Below are positions 46,586 to 58,159 of a stretch of 64,000 bases of DNA, one piece after another. Position 1 is the first letter of the stretch; every line of letters starts with the position of its first letter. A program made the position numbers and the translations under genes. The DNA lies in assembly GCA_028023455.1 (NCBI GenBank), contig JAQFVV010012489.1, positions 2,421,881-2,485,880 of the forward strand, in the 5' to 3' direction. The notes below the pieces were generated by a model, which was not told the origin of the DNA, made no database searches, and was given only the letters and a program-made list of their open reading frames with translations. This stretch comes from Epiperipatus broadwayi. Its lineage: Eukaryota; Onychophora; Udeonychophora; Euonychophora; Peripatidae.

Positions 46586-47044
46586 ATAGATGTGCAGGTG
46601 TGTGCAAGCCTGTACAATGCATTGTTACATCATACTTTATTAATACATATTTCACTGTAAAAACTTTTGGAAATTTAAATTAATAAATCAGCAATCATTG
46701 ATTATAATGAATGTTAGTTGAAACAATTTTTCTTAATAATAAAAAGATGTGCAGAAAGAAAAGAATAAATTTTTTTATTCAGTGGATATTTTTATCAGTA
46801 AAAGTAGGTTTTACATAAAAAAACAACAACAATATATCAGTTAACTTTCCTTTTCATAATGCTTTTTTGTATTAATTTCCAACTGATAAACTATTTGCTC
46901 ATTTCTATTTTTAAATGTATTTCATGAAGAAGTTTTGATTACTTTTTATTTATTTTTTTATAATTTTCTCAACGTTTACTCTCCTCTTTTTAATTATAAT
47001 TTTCAATTTAATATTATTTATTTTTTAACCACGTTTATGTTTTA

Positions 47045-47345
47045 TCCTAATGTCAATTTAAAACTTAGAACTGATGATGTACTGTAGCTTCTCTTTAAAC
47101 GAAGTCAAGAATCTCTCAGCAAAGAGAAACATGTTCGCCAGTTTATTTTCCATTACCCATTCTAAGTTTTCCCATACTCTGCTCCGTCCCATTTCCACAA
47201 CATAATCTTTGTCAACTCTATGGCCTTTATATCTAAATACTCCTTATCTTTTTCCAAACGCAGCATAAAAACCAATAATCCACTTTCTGTATAATCACTT
47301 TTTTCATCTTTATTCTTCCATAACTTCATTATCTATCGTTTAATT
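47045..47345 (-). pseudogene. LINE 3'-end fragment
   Basis: It shares with 54195-54450 and, inverted, with 54955-55250 the order TCAxGAATCTCTCAGC, AGAGAAACxTGTT, ACTTTATCTTG or similar, TTTCCCATA, TCCATTTCCACA and CTTTATATCTAA. At 54.45 kb the same element carries an ORF2-type zinc motif upstream, so this is the tail of that LINE. Confidence 0.55.
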
Positions 47346-48070
47346 ATAGATGTCCGATGTAAGCAATATGCAAAATCAATGAATCCTAACTAAAAATACT
47401 GTTATGATTTTTACAATTAATTTTGAACTAAGTGATATTCCTCTAATGGGCTGTGCAAAACTTTCAGTAGCTTCACTCAATGATAACACTTATTGTTCTA
47501 TTTGCTTTAAAACTTGGAACTCTATATACACAGTATAAATCTATTGGTCAAAATGTGGATCCACAATATCAAGCTCTTTAACCTTTTCCTAAACAAATGA
47601 CAAAAAAACAACAATTAAATATCCCTAGAAATCTCAGTTATTTAATTAATCATTTTAAAAATCTTAAACCTACTTAATATAAAACTCTTCATCATAACCA
47701 TGGCTGTTATCATAAGTGATATGAGTAGATAACCGTGTCAGGCACCAAATTGTAATATGCTCTAAAGTGAAACATTATATTGGAAAAATATATATTTTTC
47801 AGTAAACATTTATTTAATATATTATTTTTCATATTACATTCATTGCTTTGTTCAGTAAAATATTTTAAATAAACCTTTTCATTATTATGTCTTTCAAATG
47901 TGCATTTTTCAGTCTTGCCTCAGGAACCAAAATTTATCAGCCAGGGCCTGTCCATGACTATTCTTTCAGAAATTATTAATAAATTGCCAAATTTATTACA
48001 ATAGTCTGACCAAAATAGCTATTTTTCACATCACCCCAGAAAACTTTCAAATTTTATCAATCTACTTTAA

Positions 48071-48345
48071 ATATGTGGAAATGGACTGCTGAAGAGTTGT
48101 GGGGTAGAGTAGTTTGAAATCTGTCCATTAAAGTATTAAGATTGGCTATCTTAATATAAGCTGAGCTTTGGTTGCATATATGTGTGGAGATGATAATCTG
48201 GACAGACTGATGACATGAAATACGTATATTAGTAATTATTTATCGTTTTGACATGTGTGTGATCAAGCATATCAGTGGTATGAATTAGAATGATGGTCAT
48301 GTGAAAGTCTTAGTTCAAATCCCTTATATAATACATATATAAGTG
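48071..48345 (+). repeat. Copy of the composite tRNA-like repeat
   Basis: It corresponds to 46315-46585, including GGCTATCTTAATATA, CATGTGTGTGATCAAG and AGTTCAAATCCC, with more divergence. Confidence 0.75.
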
Positions 48346-48349
48346 CAGG

Positions 48350-49364
48350 TATGAAAAAGCCTGTTCTGTAGAAAAAAAAATTCATATGTCAAATATAGAG
48401 TAAAGCATTTGTTGTTTTTTTATTACAAAAATGTTTAAAAAAGATCTCTTTCACTTCTTTTTAAAAAAAATAATATTAGTGATAGCTGCTTTCTCTTCTC
48501 ATACAACGTGTATTTTACTCTGGATAATTTCTTGTTAATCTTAATATACATTATTTCATATTTTAATTGGATGGTGTTTAGTTTAGGTTTTCACTTATAT
48601 TAATATCCAAGCATCTGTAAATGTGGATAATAAAAATTATTGAAATAAGATTCAAGACAATTATGTAATTTACTAATAAGACTTATATTCTTCCAAAGTT
48701 GGTAAATTTTATAATGCAATATATTTTTTTAAAATATTCTCCATATAAAAAAGAAAAGTGTCATAAGACAGCAAACATTTAACAAAATGCGTAATTTGTA
48801 TAGTTATGAAATTACGGCTAAATTTTTCAGCAGTTTTAATTTGTAAGAATAAATATGAAGAAAGTCATTTAAAATTTGTAGATTAATTAGATTCTTATTA
48901 TCATTAAAATATTCTTCCAAAAATATGATTCTGCATTATATTCATAATTAGTAAATTAACTTAAAGTCAAGACCTTAAAGCTTTAACATATTCATTAATA
49001 TAAAATGGGATATGACAATACATTAATTTAAATGTGAATGCAGATCCATGAATCTAAATTCTAAATCAATATTTTTTTAATTTCAGAAGCAGTTCTACTA
49101 ATTTTCCAGTGCTACCAATTGTTATAAACTTGGGTAAAAAAATACTAGTGGTTCTTCTTAAATTCAAGTTCAATGATAGCCTATCCATATTGTATAAATA
49201 TTTTTGAATTATAACATTTATCAATGAGAATCTTGGATCTGGATTTAGTGCTTCTGGATATTTAAAAATCTTAATACATCTTTTGTTCAGCAGTCACCTA
49301 TTTTTTATGTGGATGTGTAAGTTATGGTCACATGTTGCTTTGGTTTTTAAACACTTTTATCTTG
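48350..49364. other. AT-rich sequence, no supported gene
   Basis: No feature was seen on either strand. Confidence 0.4.
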
Positions 49365-50648
49365 AAATTTCTAATAGTCAAATTTTAGTTTGCCAATAGA
49401 GGGACCTCACAAACCACAACACAAGATAATGACTTTTATAAAGATGAGTGGCCGTCTTATCTTTAACCTAATATTTTACTTATATAGGCCAATCTGAAGC
49501 ATCCTGATTTAGGAGCATGAAGTTGTTGTTCTCTTCACTGTTTAAATCCATTATTTTCTTTATTAATTAACCATCATGAAATCTTGTGATTTACAGTGAG
49601 TTAATGTTGCGATCTTAATACTGGAAAATCAATAAATTATTGTAGAGTTGTAATTATATTTTATAGAGCACACAGAAAGTATACATAAACACTTAAATAG
49701 GCTTTAACCTGTAATGAATGCAACTTAAAATTTCTAATAGTCAAGCAATATTATTTTGCCAATAGAGGGACCTCACGAACCATGACACAAGATAGCGATT
49801 ATTTTATCTTTAACCTAAATTTCTACTTATATAGGTCAATCTGAAGCATCCTGATTTGGGAGAGTGAAGTTATTGTTCTTTTCACTGTTTAAGTCCACTA
49901 TTTCCTTTACTAATTAACCTTCACAAAATCTTGTGATTTAAAGCAAGTTAATGTTGTGATTTTAATACTGGAAAATCAATAAACTATTGTAGAGTTGTAA
50001 TTATATTTTATAGAATACACAGGAAGTATATGTAAACACTTAAACAGGTTTTAATCTGTAACAAATGCACTTTAAAATTTCTAATAGTCAAGAAATATTA
50101 TTTTGTCGATAGAGAGACCTCACAAACTATGACACAAGATAGTGATTTTTATAAAGATAAGAGCAGCCATCTTATCTTTAACCTAAATTTCTACTTATAT
50201 AGGCCTGTTTAAGTGTTTGCATACACTTCCTGTGTGCTCTATAAAATATAATTACAACTCTACAATAGTTTATTGATTTTCCAGTATTAAGATCTCAACA
50301 TTAACTTGCTCTAAATCGCAAGATTTCATGAAGATTAATTAGTAAAGGAAATAGTATACTTAAACAGTGAAGAGAACAATAACTTCATGCTCCCAAATCA
50401 GGATGCTTAAGATTGGCCTATATAAGTAGAAATTTAGGTTAAAAATAAGATGGTCTCTCTTATCTTTATAAAAGTCTCTCTTATCTTTATAAAAGTTGCT
50501 ATCTTGTGTCATGGTTTGTGAGATCCCTCTATCAGCAAAATAACATTGCTTGACTATTAGAAATTTTAAGGTGCATTCATTACAGGTTAAAGCCTGTTTA
50601 AATGTTTACATATATTTCCTGTGCACTCCATAAAATATAATTACAATT
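49365..50648. repeat. Palindromic array of a 350-bp unit
   Basis: Direct units start at 49365, 49727 and 50074 with AATTTCTAATAGTCAA. The third is cut at about 50202 and followed by a full inverted unit (50203-50573) and a further inverted piece. Conserved words include ATAGAGGGACCTCAC, CTTATATAGGCCAATCTGAAG and CTGGAAAATCAATAAA. A 22-bp tandem duplication (CTCTCTTATCTTTATAAAAG) occurs at 50451-50494. A related single element is at 59660-59989. Confidence 0.85.
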
Positions 50649-51117
50649 AAACACTTTTATCTAAGTTGAAAACCCTGTATGTTTATTAGGGATAAATTTT
50701 AAAATAGAGGTTTAACATATTTCTATTACATTGATTGTCTTAAATTTTGTACAAGCATTAGAAATCGATATCATTGTAATATGACAATGAAATCTTTCAG
50801 GATATCAAGTGGTTATATAATATAAGGCTGTTGGTAGACCAAATTTCAAAACTGTTAGCATTGGTTCAGTAAGTTTTCAGTGATGCACATGAAAGATCAG
50901 TATATTTTGGAGGGAAATAAACTAAAAATAAAAAGTGTTTACTGTAAATTTAAATAGAAGTAATAATAAATCTTACTTCTTTTTAATTGTAAAAATTGCT
51001 TTAAATTTTATTTTCTCTTGATTACAAACGATTCTTCTTTTAAAAGAAACAAAATAATACTGGAATCATTTTTTTTAATAAAGTAAACTTTATTAATAGC
51101 AAATTATAACAAACTAT

Positions 51118-51690
51118 TAACATATATTAAATTGAGAGAGTGCAAATTTCTCAAGCACTTATGACAACCAACAGCCAATCAAATCTTAAGCACTGGGACA
51201 GAGAATTTAATAAGAAAAGAGCAGTTCCACTCTCTTCTTTACTTGTCTTTCTTATATATACAAGCCAGTCCAAAGTACTTATATCTGAAAGCGTGAATCT
51301 TAAATGTCATCACACTTAATTCACTGTGTTCAAATTATAAACATACAGCATGAAATCTTTCGATTTACTATGCAGTAGTTTTTCAATGTTATAACTTTGC
51401 AGCAATATATGTAAATAATATTATTTTATAAAGCGCAGTCAATATTGAAATTAAATTGAGAGAGTACAAATTTTTCAAGCACTTATGACAATCAACAGCC
51501 AATCAAATCTTAAGCAATAAGACAGAGAATTTAATAAGAAAAGAGCGATTCTTTTCTTATCAAATTCTCTGTCCCAGTGCTTAAGATTTGATTGGCTGTT
51601 GGTTGTCATAAGCACTTGAAAAATTTGCACTCTCTCAATTTAATTTCAATATCGACTGTGCTTTATAAAATAATATTATTTATTAACATA
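51118..51690. repeat. Direct and inverted copies of one unit, with a 130-bp-arm hairpin
   Basis: Arms 51416-51547 and 51551-51682 form a near-perfect palindrome with a 3-5 nt centre. An earlier direct copy (51118-51230) shares TTGAGAGAGTGCAAATTTCTC and AACAGCCAATCAAATCTTAA. The spacing between direct copies is about 320 bp. Confidence 0.85.
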
Positions 51691-51729
51691 TATGTAAAAG
51701 AATAAATTTATGTTACATAACCAAAAATA

Positions 51730-52330
51730 GAAAACATGGTGATATAGAGCAAAAGAAGTTTATTCAAGAATCAGTGACTTGGGAAAAGAAAAGATTTACA
51801 TAAAACAAACTCTCAAGATGAATGGTTATTCTTCAGTCATCATTAAGAAAACTTTAAATAGGCAATAAAAAGAAATATCAAAAAAGAAAACCATTGTATC
51901 CATGCATACTAGGAATAGCAAACAAACTAAAGAAAATCTGCAGTAGATATAACATCAGAACAGCATTCCAAAGCAACAACACACTAAAAGAAATTTTATA
52001 ATCTACAAAATTTAACTTGAAATACTGAAAAACAAAAACTGCATCTATGAAATACCATGTGAAAGTGGAGAATATATAGTGGTGAATCCAACTGCCACAA
52101 CTGATGACTAGAACAGAGAAACAGCTATATCTTAAGTAGAAAACCATGCATATACTAATGAACATATGTTTTATTAGGAAAATACAAAAATATTGGATAA
52201 AGAGGAAAAGGACAAAAAAGAATATTCAAAGAAGATGCTCACATAACTATGTAAATAATCATGTAAATCAGTCCAATGTGATTGTATATAATGTCTGGAT
52301 GCCACTAAATAATCCTGCTCTTAAGAAATA
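51730..52330 (+). pseudogene. Penelope-like element, RT end and GIY-YIG endonuclease remnant
   Basis: Reading plus-strand frames in order gives IYIKQTLKMNGYSSVI (the NGYP-type motif near the RT end). Then comes LKKICSRYNIRTAFQSNNTL, the typical linker, and then NCIYEIPCESGEYI, the start of a GIY-YIG nuclease domain. Downstream are ENHAYTNEH and ENTKILDKEEKD, like the H..I.W....L..E part, and NQSNVIVYNVWMPL near the end. Penelope-like elements combine this RT with GIY-YIG. Stops at several places and loss of the second GIY-YIG half show decay. The 5' two thirds of the RT are absent. Confidence 0.75.
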
Positions 52331-52384
52331 AGTGAAGAAATCAGAAGGATCTTCATAGATAAGTATAGGAAATTTCTATCGATG

Positions 52385-52460
52385 GTTGTTTTTGGCAGAA
52401 TGACTACATTGGTTAGAGCATCACCTTAAAATTCAATATTATTAAAGAATCTAAAAGTCC
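52385..52460 (+). repeat. Possible SINE head
   Basis: The words GGCAGAATGACTACATTGG and TTAGAGCATCACC resemble the start of tRNA-derived SINEs. No clear B box follows, and it may belong to the Penelope tail. Confidence 0.3.
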
Positions 52461-52493
52461 CATCCTAGTATTGTCAGTGGTCAGGATATCAAC

Positions 52494-52540
52494 ACCTGAT
52501 GAAGAGAAGAAAATAATACCATTTGAAACATTGTGTTAAA
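52494..52540 (+). ncRNA. Hammerhead-like core remnant at the Penelope 3' end
   Basis: CTGATGA is followed at about 24 nt by GAAAC, the two conserved hammerhead core strings in the right order. Penelope-like elements are known to carry hammerhead ribozymes near their ends. The stem II region here pairs poorly (only an AAAT..ATTT hairpin), so this may be an inactive relic or chance. A related string occurs near 60255-60300. Confidence 0.3.
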
Positions 52541-52556
52541 TACTAATCTTTGTGAT

Positions 52557-53509
52557 ATTACTAACAGTTACAACAATCAAAAAAGCCAAGTCATATATAA
52601 CATAACATTACTTTTATAAGCTTGTATTTACAAAAATGCAATACAGAGAACATACCAATAGCTCAAACAAACTTCTTAATTAATAAGTGCGGGATGAGAA
52701 AATATTTAAAATTTCTATCCAGAACGCTGTCATCTCCAGACCATCTGGTTTCAAGCTTATGGCTCATGTCAGTGGAGAGCTAGAATAGCTAGAATATTCA
52801 GACACTAGATCTAAAATATCAGCTCAAAACCCAGCACTTATTTCATACATATATTTAAGTAGAAACTCTGAAATTTTTGGACATGAAAATGTCTTTAAAT
52901 CCAGCTATCTATATGGGACTCAACTAAATTCAGGTCTACTACAGTTTAATAGCCTCAACATAGCCAAAGCCTTCAAGGTAAAATTATAATAATCAAAAAA
53001 GCAAGTCATATCTGAATTTAGTTCAGTCCCATATAGCTATTTAAGTTAGATAGCTATTGGCATGTTCTCTGTATTGCATTTTTGTAAATACAAGCTTATA
53101 AAAGTAATGTCACATTATATATGACTTGCTTTTTTGATTATTATAATTTTACCTTTAAGGCTTTGGCTATGTTGAGGCTATTAAAATATGGTAGATCTGA
53201 ATTTAGTTCAGTCCCATATAGCTATTTAAGTTAGATAGCTCAATTTAAAGACATTTTTATATCCAAAAATTTCAGAGTTTCTACTTAAATATACATATGA
53301 AATAAATGCTGGGTTTTGAGTTGATATTTTAGATCTCGTGTCCGAATATTCTAGCTCTCCACTGGCATGAGCCATTAGCTTGAAACCAGTTGGTCTGGAG
53401 ATGAGAGTGTTCTGGATAGAGATTTTAAATGTTTTTTCATACCACACTTATTAATTAAGAGCTTGTTTGAGCTATTGGTATGCTCTCTGTATTGCATTAC
53501 TAACAGTTA
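52557..53509. mobile_element. Complex fold-back flanked by a 14-bp direct repeat
   Basis: ATTACTAACAGTTA occurs at 52557-52570 and 53496-53509. Between them the right half is largely the inverse of the left: GCAATACAGAGAACATACC at 52636 against its complement ending 53495, CTCCAGACCATCTGGTTTC against its complement, and TTTAAGTAGAAACTCTGAAA against its complement. The central part (52980-53230) repeats CTGAATTTAGTTCAGTCCC twice, showing an additional internal duplication. Confidence 0.75.
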
Positions 53510-54155
53510 AATGTATTTAAAAAGTTAAAATTTTTTTTATAAAGACATTCAGTTATTAGTATTAAATGATGGGAGTAATCCAAAAAATAATTAATATTAA
53601 GAAGTCATTATTACAAACATTTGGGCAAATGGTAACAAATGCTTCATTTATCTACAATGAGATCTTGGTATCCAGAAGACAATTTATATAATAGTATAAT
53701 GTTATCAGAAGAAAATGAAGACTTGAGAATAAAATCAAACACTGAAAATGGCAATGTGAAGATTATTAGAGCACAGGTAGTGGACAAATACTTTTGAAGG
53801 TGAGGAGAAGAGATGATCACAAAGATGAGTAGAAAACAGAATAATTGAATTAATGAATGAAACACAATTTAATATTTCTATTTAAATAAAAGTATTTATT
53901 TTAGAGATATGTTGATTTAATTACATTTCACATATCATGACAGTTAAAAAAAATTAAATAAATATTTTTATTTATATAAATATAAAATAAAAAATGCAAT
54001 AGAAAGTAAAAATACATTTTCTTTAGCATTCACAATATTCTTAATATTATTATTTAAATAAATTAATGATATAATAAAATATCTATATAACAGCAATAAT
54101 ATATATAATAATAATCATACACAAAAAAGCTCTTTTCAGCAAATATTTTTGCCCT
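53510..54155. other. AT-rich sequence, no supported gene
   Basis: The minus-strand open run at 53644-53865 is hydrophobic but has no recognised motif; I leave it unannotated. Confidence 0.4.
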
Positions 54156-54159
54156 TTTC

Positions 54160-54620
54160 AATGTTCTTTAATTAATTTACAATTACAATGTGATACACTG
54201 TATCTTCTCCTTTTTCGGAGTCAGGAATCTCTCAGCCACTATTTCCAGAGAAACCTGTTAGCCACTTTATCTTGCTTTTCCACCCCCAGCACTAAGTTTT
54301 TCCCATATTCTTCTTTATCCTGCTCCATCTCATTTCCACAGAATAATCTTTCTCAACTTCTGGTCTTTATATCTAATTCCTTTTTATCTATTCCCAAAAC
54401 CTTTAATCACTTTGTTTATATTTATTTTCCCACAATTTCAATTATTTCTATCTTTTCTGCTTGCAGGCATTTACACTCAATTAACAGATACCTAATATTT
54501 TCTATGCCTTCCTTACATAACTTGTAGACTAATTCCCCATATTTCTACATTGATGTCCACATTCCCTTGTTTCTAAAGATCCTGTTCAAGCCTTAAACAG
54601 TAAACTACTTTTTTTGCTAT
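54160..54620 (-). pseudogene. LINE ORF2 C-terminus and tail
   Basis: At 54455-54529 the minus strand reads KLCKEGIENIRYLLIEC, followed by KCLQAE. A Cys, an EGIE(N/D) segment and a closing Cys match the zinc-binding end of several LINE clades; the usual His is Tyr here. The downstream sequence is the same as the fragments at 47045 and 54955. Confidence 0.6.
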
Positions 54621-54954
54621 TATCATAAATTAAATCATGTCCAATATTCTGTTTTGCATACATAGTGGCATCTATATAAAATTAACTATAACCTATTAAG
54701 ACCATACAACATTTTTAAGACAAAAAAATCTGAGTAAATGTATATGTAACCAAATGAAAAGTGTGGTGCTTTTGTTCAAAAACAATCAGAATATTTCTAA
54801 ACATGTCAAAAATACTGTGAAAGCTGAAAAAAATTTTTTTTTCTTTACTTCTTAGCAAAAGAATTTTAATTTTCTACTTTTTAATTATAAGAATGTTAGA
54901 TACAAATTAATACCACTAGATGGCAGGACCATAGAATAAAGAAAACAAATACAT

Positions 54955-55250
54955 CACATCACATCACAAAGGTTACAAATAATGAAGTTATGGAAGAATA
55001 AATATGAAAAAAGTCATTATATAGAAAGTGGATTATTGGTTTATATGCTGGGTTTGGGGAAAAAATAAGGGGGATTTAGATATAAAAACCATAGAGTTGA
55101 CAAGATTTAGTTTTGGAAATGGGATGGAGTAGAATATGGGGAAACTTAGAGTGGAGAATGGAAAATAAAGTGTGACTAACAGGTTTCTCTAGCTATAATT
55201 GCTGAGAGATTCCTGACTCCATTTAAGGAGAAGCCACCGTACATCACATC
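54955..55250 (+). pseudogene. Inverted second copy of the LINE 3' end
   Basis: It is the inverse of 54195-54450: AAAGTGGATTATTGG, GGGATGGAGTAGAATATGGG, AACAGGTTTCTCT and GAGAGATTCCTGACTCC all have partners. The two make an inverted pair about 500 bp apart. Confidence 0.65.
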
Positions 55251-55688
55251 ACCATTATAAAATACAAAAATTAAATTTTTTATTACTTTTGCACTAGAAC
55301 TATTTGCAAATTCTAAAAAAAAAAGATATATATGGATGCAAAAGTTTAAGTAAATTGGAAATTGATATGTGGATGAAAATTGACTTTGAAGATTTTTTAG
55401 ACAGACAGATGACCAAAAACACAGTAAATGGAAAAAAAAAACACTAAAGTTTTCTTTTTATATTTATTTAAAAATTAATCACAAAAGACAATATAATAAG
55501 ATTATATATTGAATGTGGTCAACAAAAAGTCAGTTATTATTAAGTTAAAACTGATGTAGTTAAGTCCTATGTGTTTTAATATATCATTTTTTAGAACTAA
55601 AGATTCCCAGATCAAAACACAACTTTCATTTCTGGAACTTTAATGGCATATGACTTCCTTAACAACTAACTATCTGATTTTTTTTTTT

Positions 55689-55745
55689 TTCATATGTCAA
55701 ATGCGTTGACAGGGAAGCGAACTACTAGGCCATCAACACTTGACT
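55689..55745 (-). mobile_element. Internally deleted SINE
   Basis: In minus sense it reads GTTGATGGCCTAGTAG, TTCGCTTCCCTGTCAACGC and ATTTGACATATG plus an A-run. The start and end match the SINEs at 25986 and 27976, but the middle is missing. Confidence 0.6.
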
Positions 55746-57100
55746 AATATTGGTTTGATAAAGTTAATGCAAATTTTCAATTTTTGATTATTTAAAGAAT
55801 TATGATACATTATTAGTTCTTGCTCTCTCTTTTCTATATTTATGTATATAAAATTATTACAAATATAACTTTATTAGTTTTTATGCCCTTCTTCTCACAT
55901 GTAAAATTCTTAAGAGCTCTAATCTTTGATAATAATTTAACAATAACTATTGACACTTTCTGATCTATCCATGTAATAAGCATAGAGAAAGTTCTCCCAT
56001 TCTATTACAAAAGAAAAGATAATGACACAAGACAGAATAATATCTACAGATTATATATAGATTTACTAAATAATTAAACCAGATCATCAATACACAGTTC
56101 TGATTTCCGATTTCTTCATTACAAATAAAATAAAAAATGGTAAGGTTTTCCTATAGGCTGTTGTCACTTGATTCCAGTTTATATGTTAAAAAATTCTGTT
56201 CAGTTATTTTTTCTCTATAAGATTTCTTCTATTATTTATTACAGTATGATTTAATTTTTTTACATCTGACTTTTTCTGTTATAGCGACGTATTCCACTAG
56301 CAGATGTAAACATACTATCATTTTTGAGCATTCTGTTTAAATGAATAGTTTCCCTAATTTATAAACAGTTTGTTCCAAGTTTGGAGCATGGATATCAACA
56401 TTCACGGATAGTAGGGAACCATATTATAACATGTATTTTAATGCACACACCTATAAATATATATATAATTATAAATAATATATACGAGTTTATTATGTAT
56501 GATTCTTGGTATTAACATACTGATGTTTTAGCTGAGTTGAACTGGCCATCAACTTGTATTATCAGAAGACGAGTGTGACCAACTGATATATCAATTTATT
56601 ATATGAATCATACATAAATGAATTTAGATAACATGTTATTTATACATAGATGAATCTTGGATAATGTGATATTTATATCTGGACTCTGTGAGAATCTTCC
56701 TTTTAACATATATATATATAGTTACATATATATAATATACTATATAGTAATTTCAAATTGAATATTAAAATATTGAATTTTAAAATTTTACTTTATTATT
56801 ATTTTTTTTCTTGAATAAGGACGATAAAATATGGAAATCAAAAATGTGGAAAAACTACTGTATACTTCTGATTTATATGCTTTGTTATGTTTATTAAACC
56901 TTTGCCATGGAAACAGATTTTATGATTATTGTTAATAAAATATGTATAAGATGAAGAGATTTGGTGAAGTAGCTTTTAAATAGGCACTGCAAAGCAAATA
57001 TCTGTTCAAAACCTGTAATAAAAAACAAAGATGGAGAAGTTGTATATATCACAAGGTTTTCCACTAATTGGTTGGCAAGAATATGATCAATTTCCTTTCT
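55746..57100. other. AT-rich sequence, no supported gene
   Basis: No feature was seen apart from short AT runs at 56709-56740. Confidence 0.4.
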
Positions 57101-57102
57101 TA

Positions 57103-57345
57103 ATAAATAATATTTCTGTAGAGTAATTTTTACTACACCACTTTTTTTGTAAGGGAGGACTGCTTTCTATCCACTTTTAACACCTTGTGAAGGGGTGTAA
57201 TCATAAACATATGATTAAAGATATGTGAAAAATATGTATGGATCTCAAGATGCATATTTTGTGCTGAACCAGCATTCATCAGTTGGTTCAAATCATAATT
57301 TATTACTACAGAAATATCCTTCATTAAATGAGTAATCTGTAATCT
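57103..57345 (+). mobile_element. Third copy of the GTAGTGTAAT fold-back family
   Basis: AATAATATTTCTGTAGAGTAAT, ACACCTTGTGAAGGGGTGTAATC and GTGCTGAACCAGCATTCATC match 19708-19900. The right end has TACTACAGAAATAT, the inverse of the left end. Confidence 0.75.
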
Positions 57346-58006
57346 AAAAAATGAGTATTAAAAATTAATAAGTTTCACTTGCTTTATTCTCTAATAAATA
57401 AAAAAATCCCAAAATTATTTAAACTTTGAAAAAATATATATTTTTCTGGTGCGAATTCATATTCAGGTCAAAGAACATGGCAGGGGAATGTTTACCGTTG
57501 CCTCATCAAAGGGTGTCTTTTATAATGCTATCCACCTTCATGACATCTTTCATAAAATTTATATGTATGTATATACTTAACTGATATATCTTAATTTTTT
57601 TTTAAAAAGGTTATTTTTAATAAACCATTAGTTTGGTTATTTTTAAAATTTATTTATAAAGACAATATGTATTTAAAATTTACGAGATACTTTGTAATAT
57701 ACTACTTTTAAACTTAACTCGTTTTATTTATACACTTCAAGAAAATACTTATATGATTAATAATTGACAATTATAATAAATTATAAAGTTGATGTCCCAG
57801 AAAATGTAAAACTTTGCAAACATTTTTTTAAAATTTATTATAACTATTTTCTTCTAGCTTCTAAACTAAATATATATTAAAAGCCATAAGCATTTAAGAC
57901 TTTAAATTGTCACATGATTTTGTTAACACTTAATTTACCAGTATTTACTAGAAATAATATATATATATGTACAATATTTTAAAACTATTCTCAAATCTTT
58001 TAACAG

Positions 58007-58152
58007 CAGATGTAGTTTTTATAAATCGTATTTATATCAACTATCAAGTTACTAATTCAATAAGAGATTCAAATCTTTCTTCGCAATCAGTGGAAGCAGT
58101 AAAACGGACCTCCAATATTTTGAAAACCTTTCATTTGCAAGTTCAGAGTTAA
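58007..58152 (+). CDS. Candidate terminal coding exon, unrecognised
   Basis: A pyrimidine-rich stretch ending TTTTAACAG (58006) could be a 3' splice site. The frame that follows is open for 48 codons to a TAA at 58152 and reads DVVFINRIYINYQV, then SNLSSQSVEAVKRTSNILKT, then FHLQVQS. Codon use (CGT, TCG, CGG) and base composition look more coding-like than the flanks. I do not recognise the family. It is on the opposite strand to the exon at 21143-21287, so it would belong to another gene. Chance is not excluded. Confidence 0.35.
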
Positions 58153-58159
58153 CATGAAA

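Noticed and set aside
45792-46655. Minus-strand frames of 91 and 95 codons
   Set aside because: They lie wholly in the composite tRNA-like repeat and differ between copies by frame breaks.
49365-50648. CRISPR array
   Set aside because: Units are 350 bp, mixed in orientation and eukaryotic in context; no spacer-repeat pattern exists.
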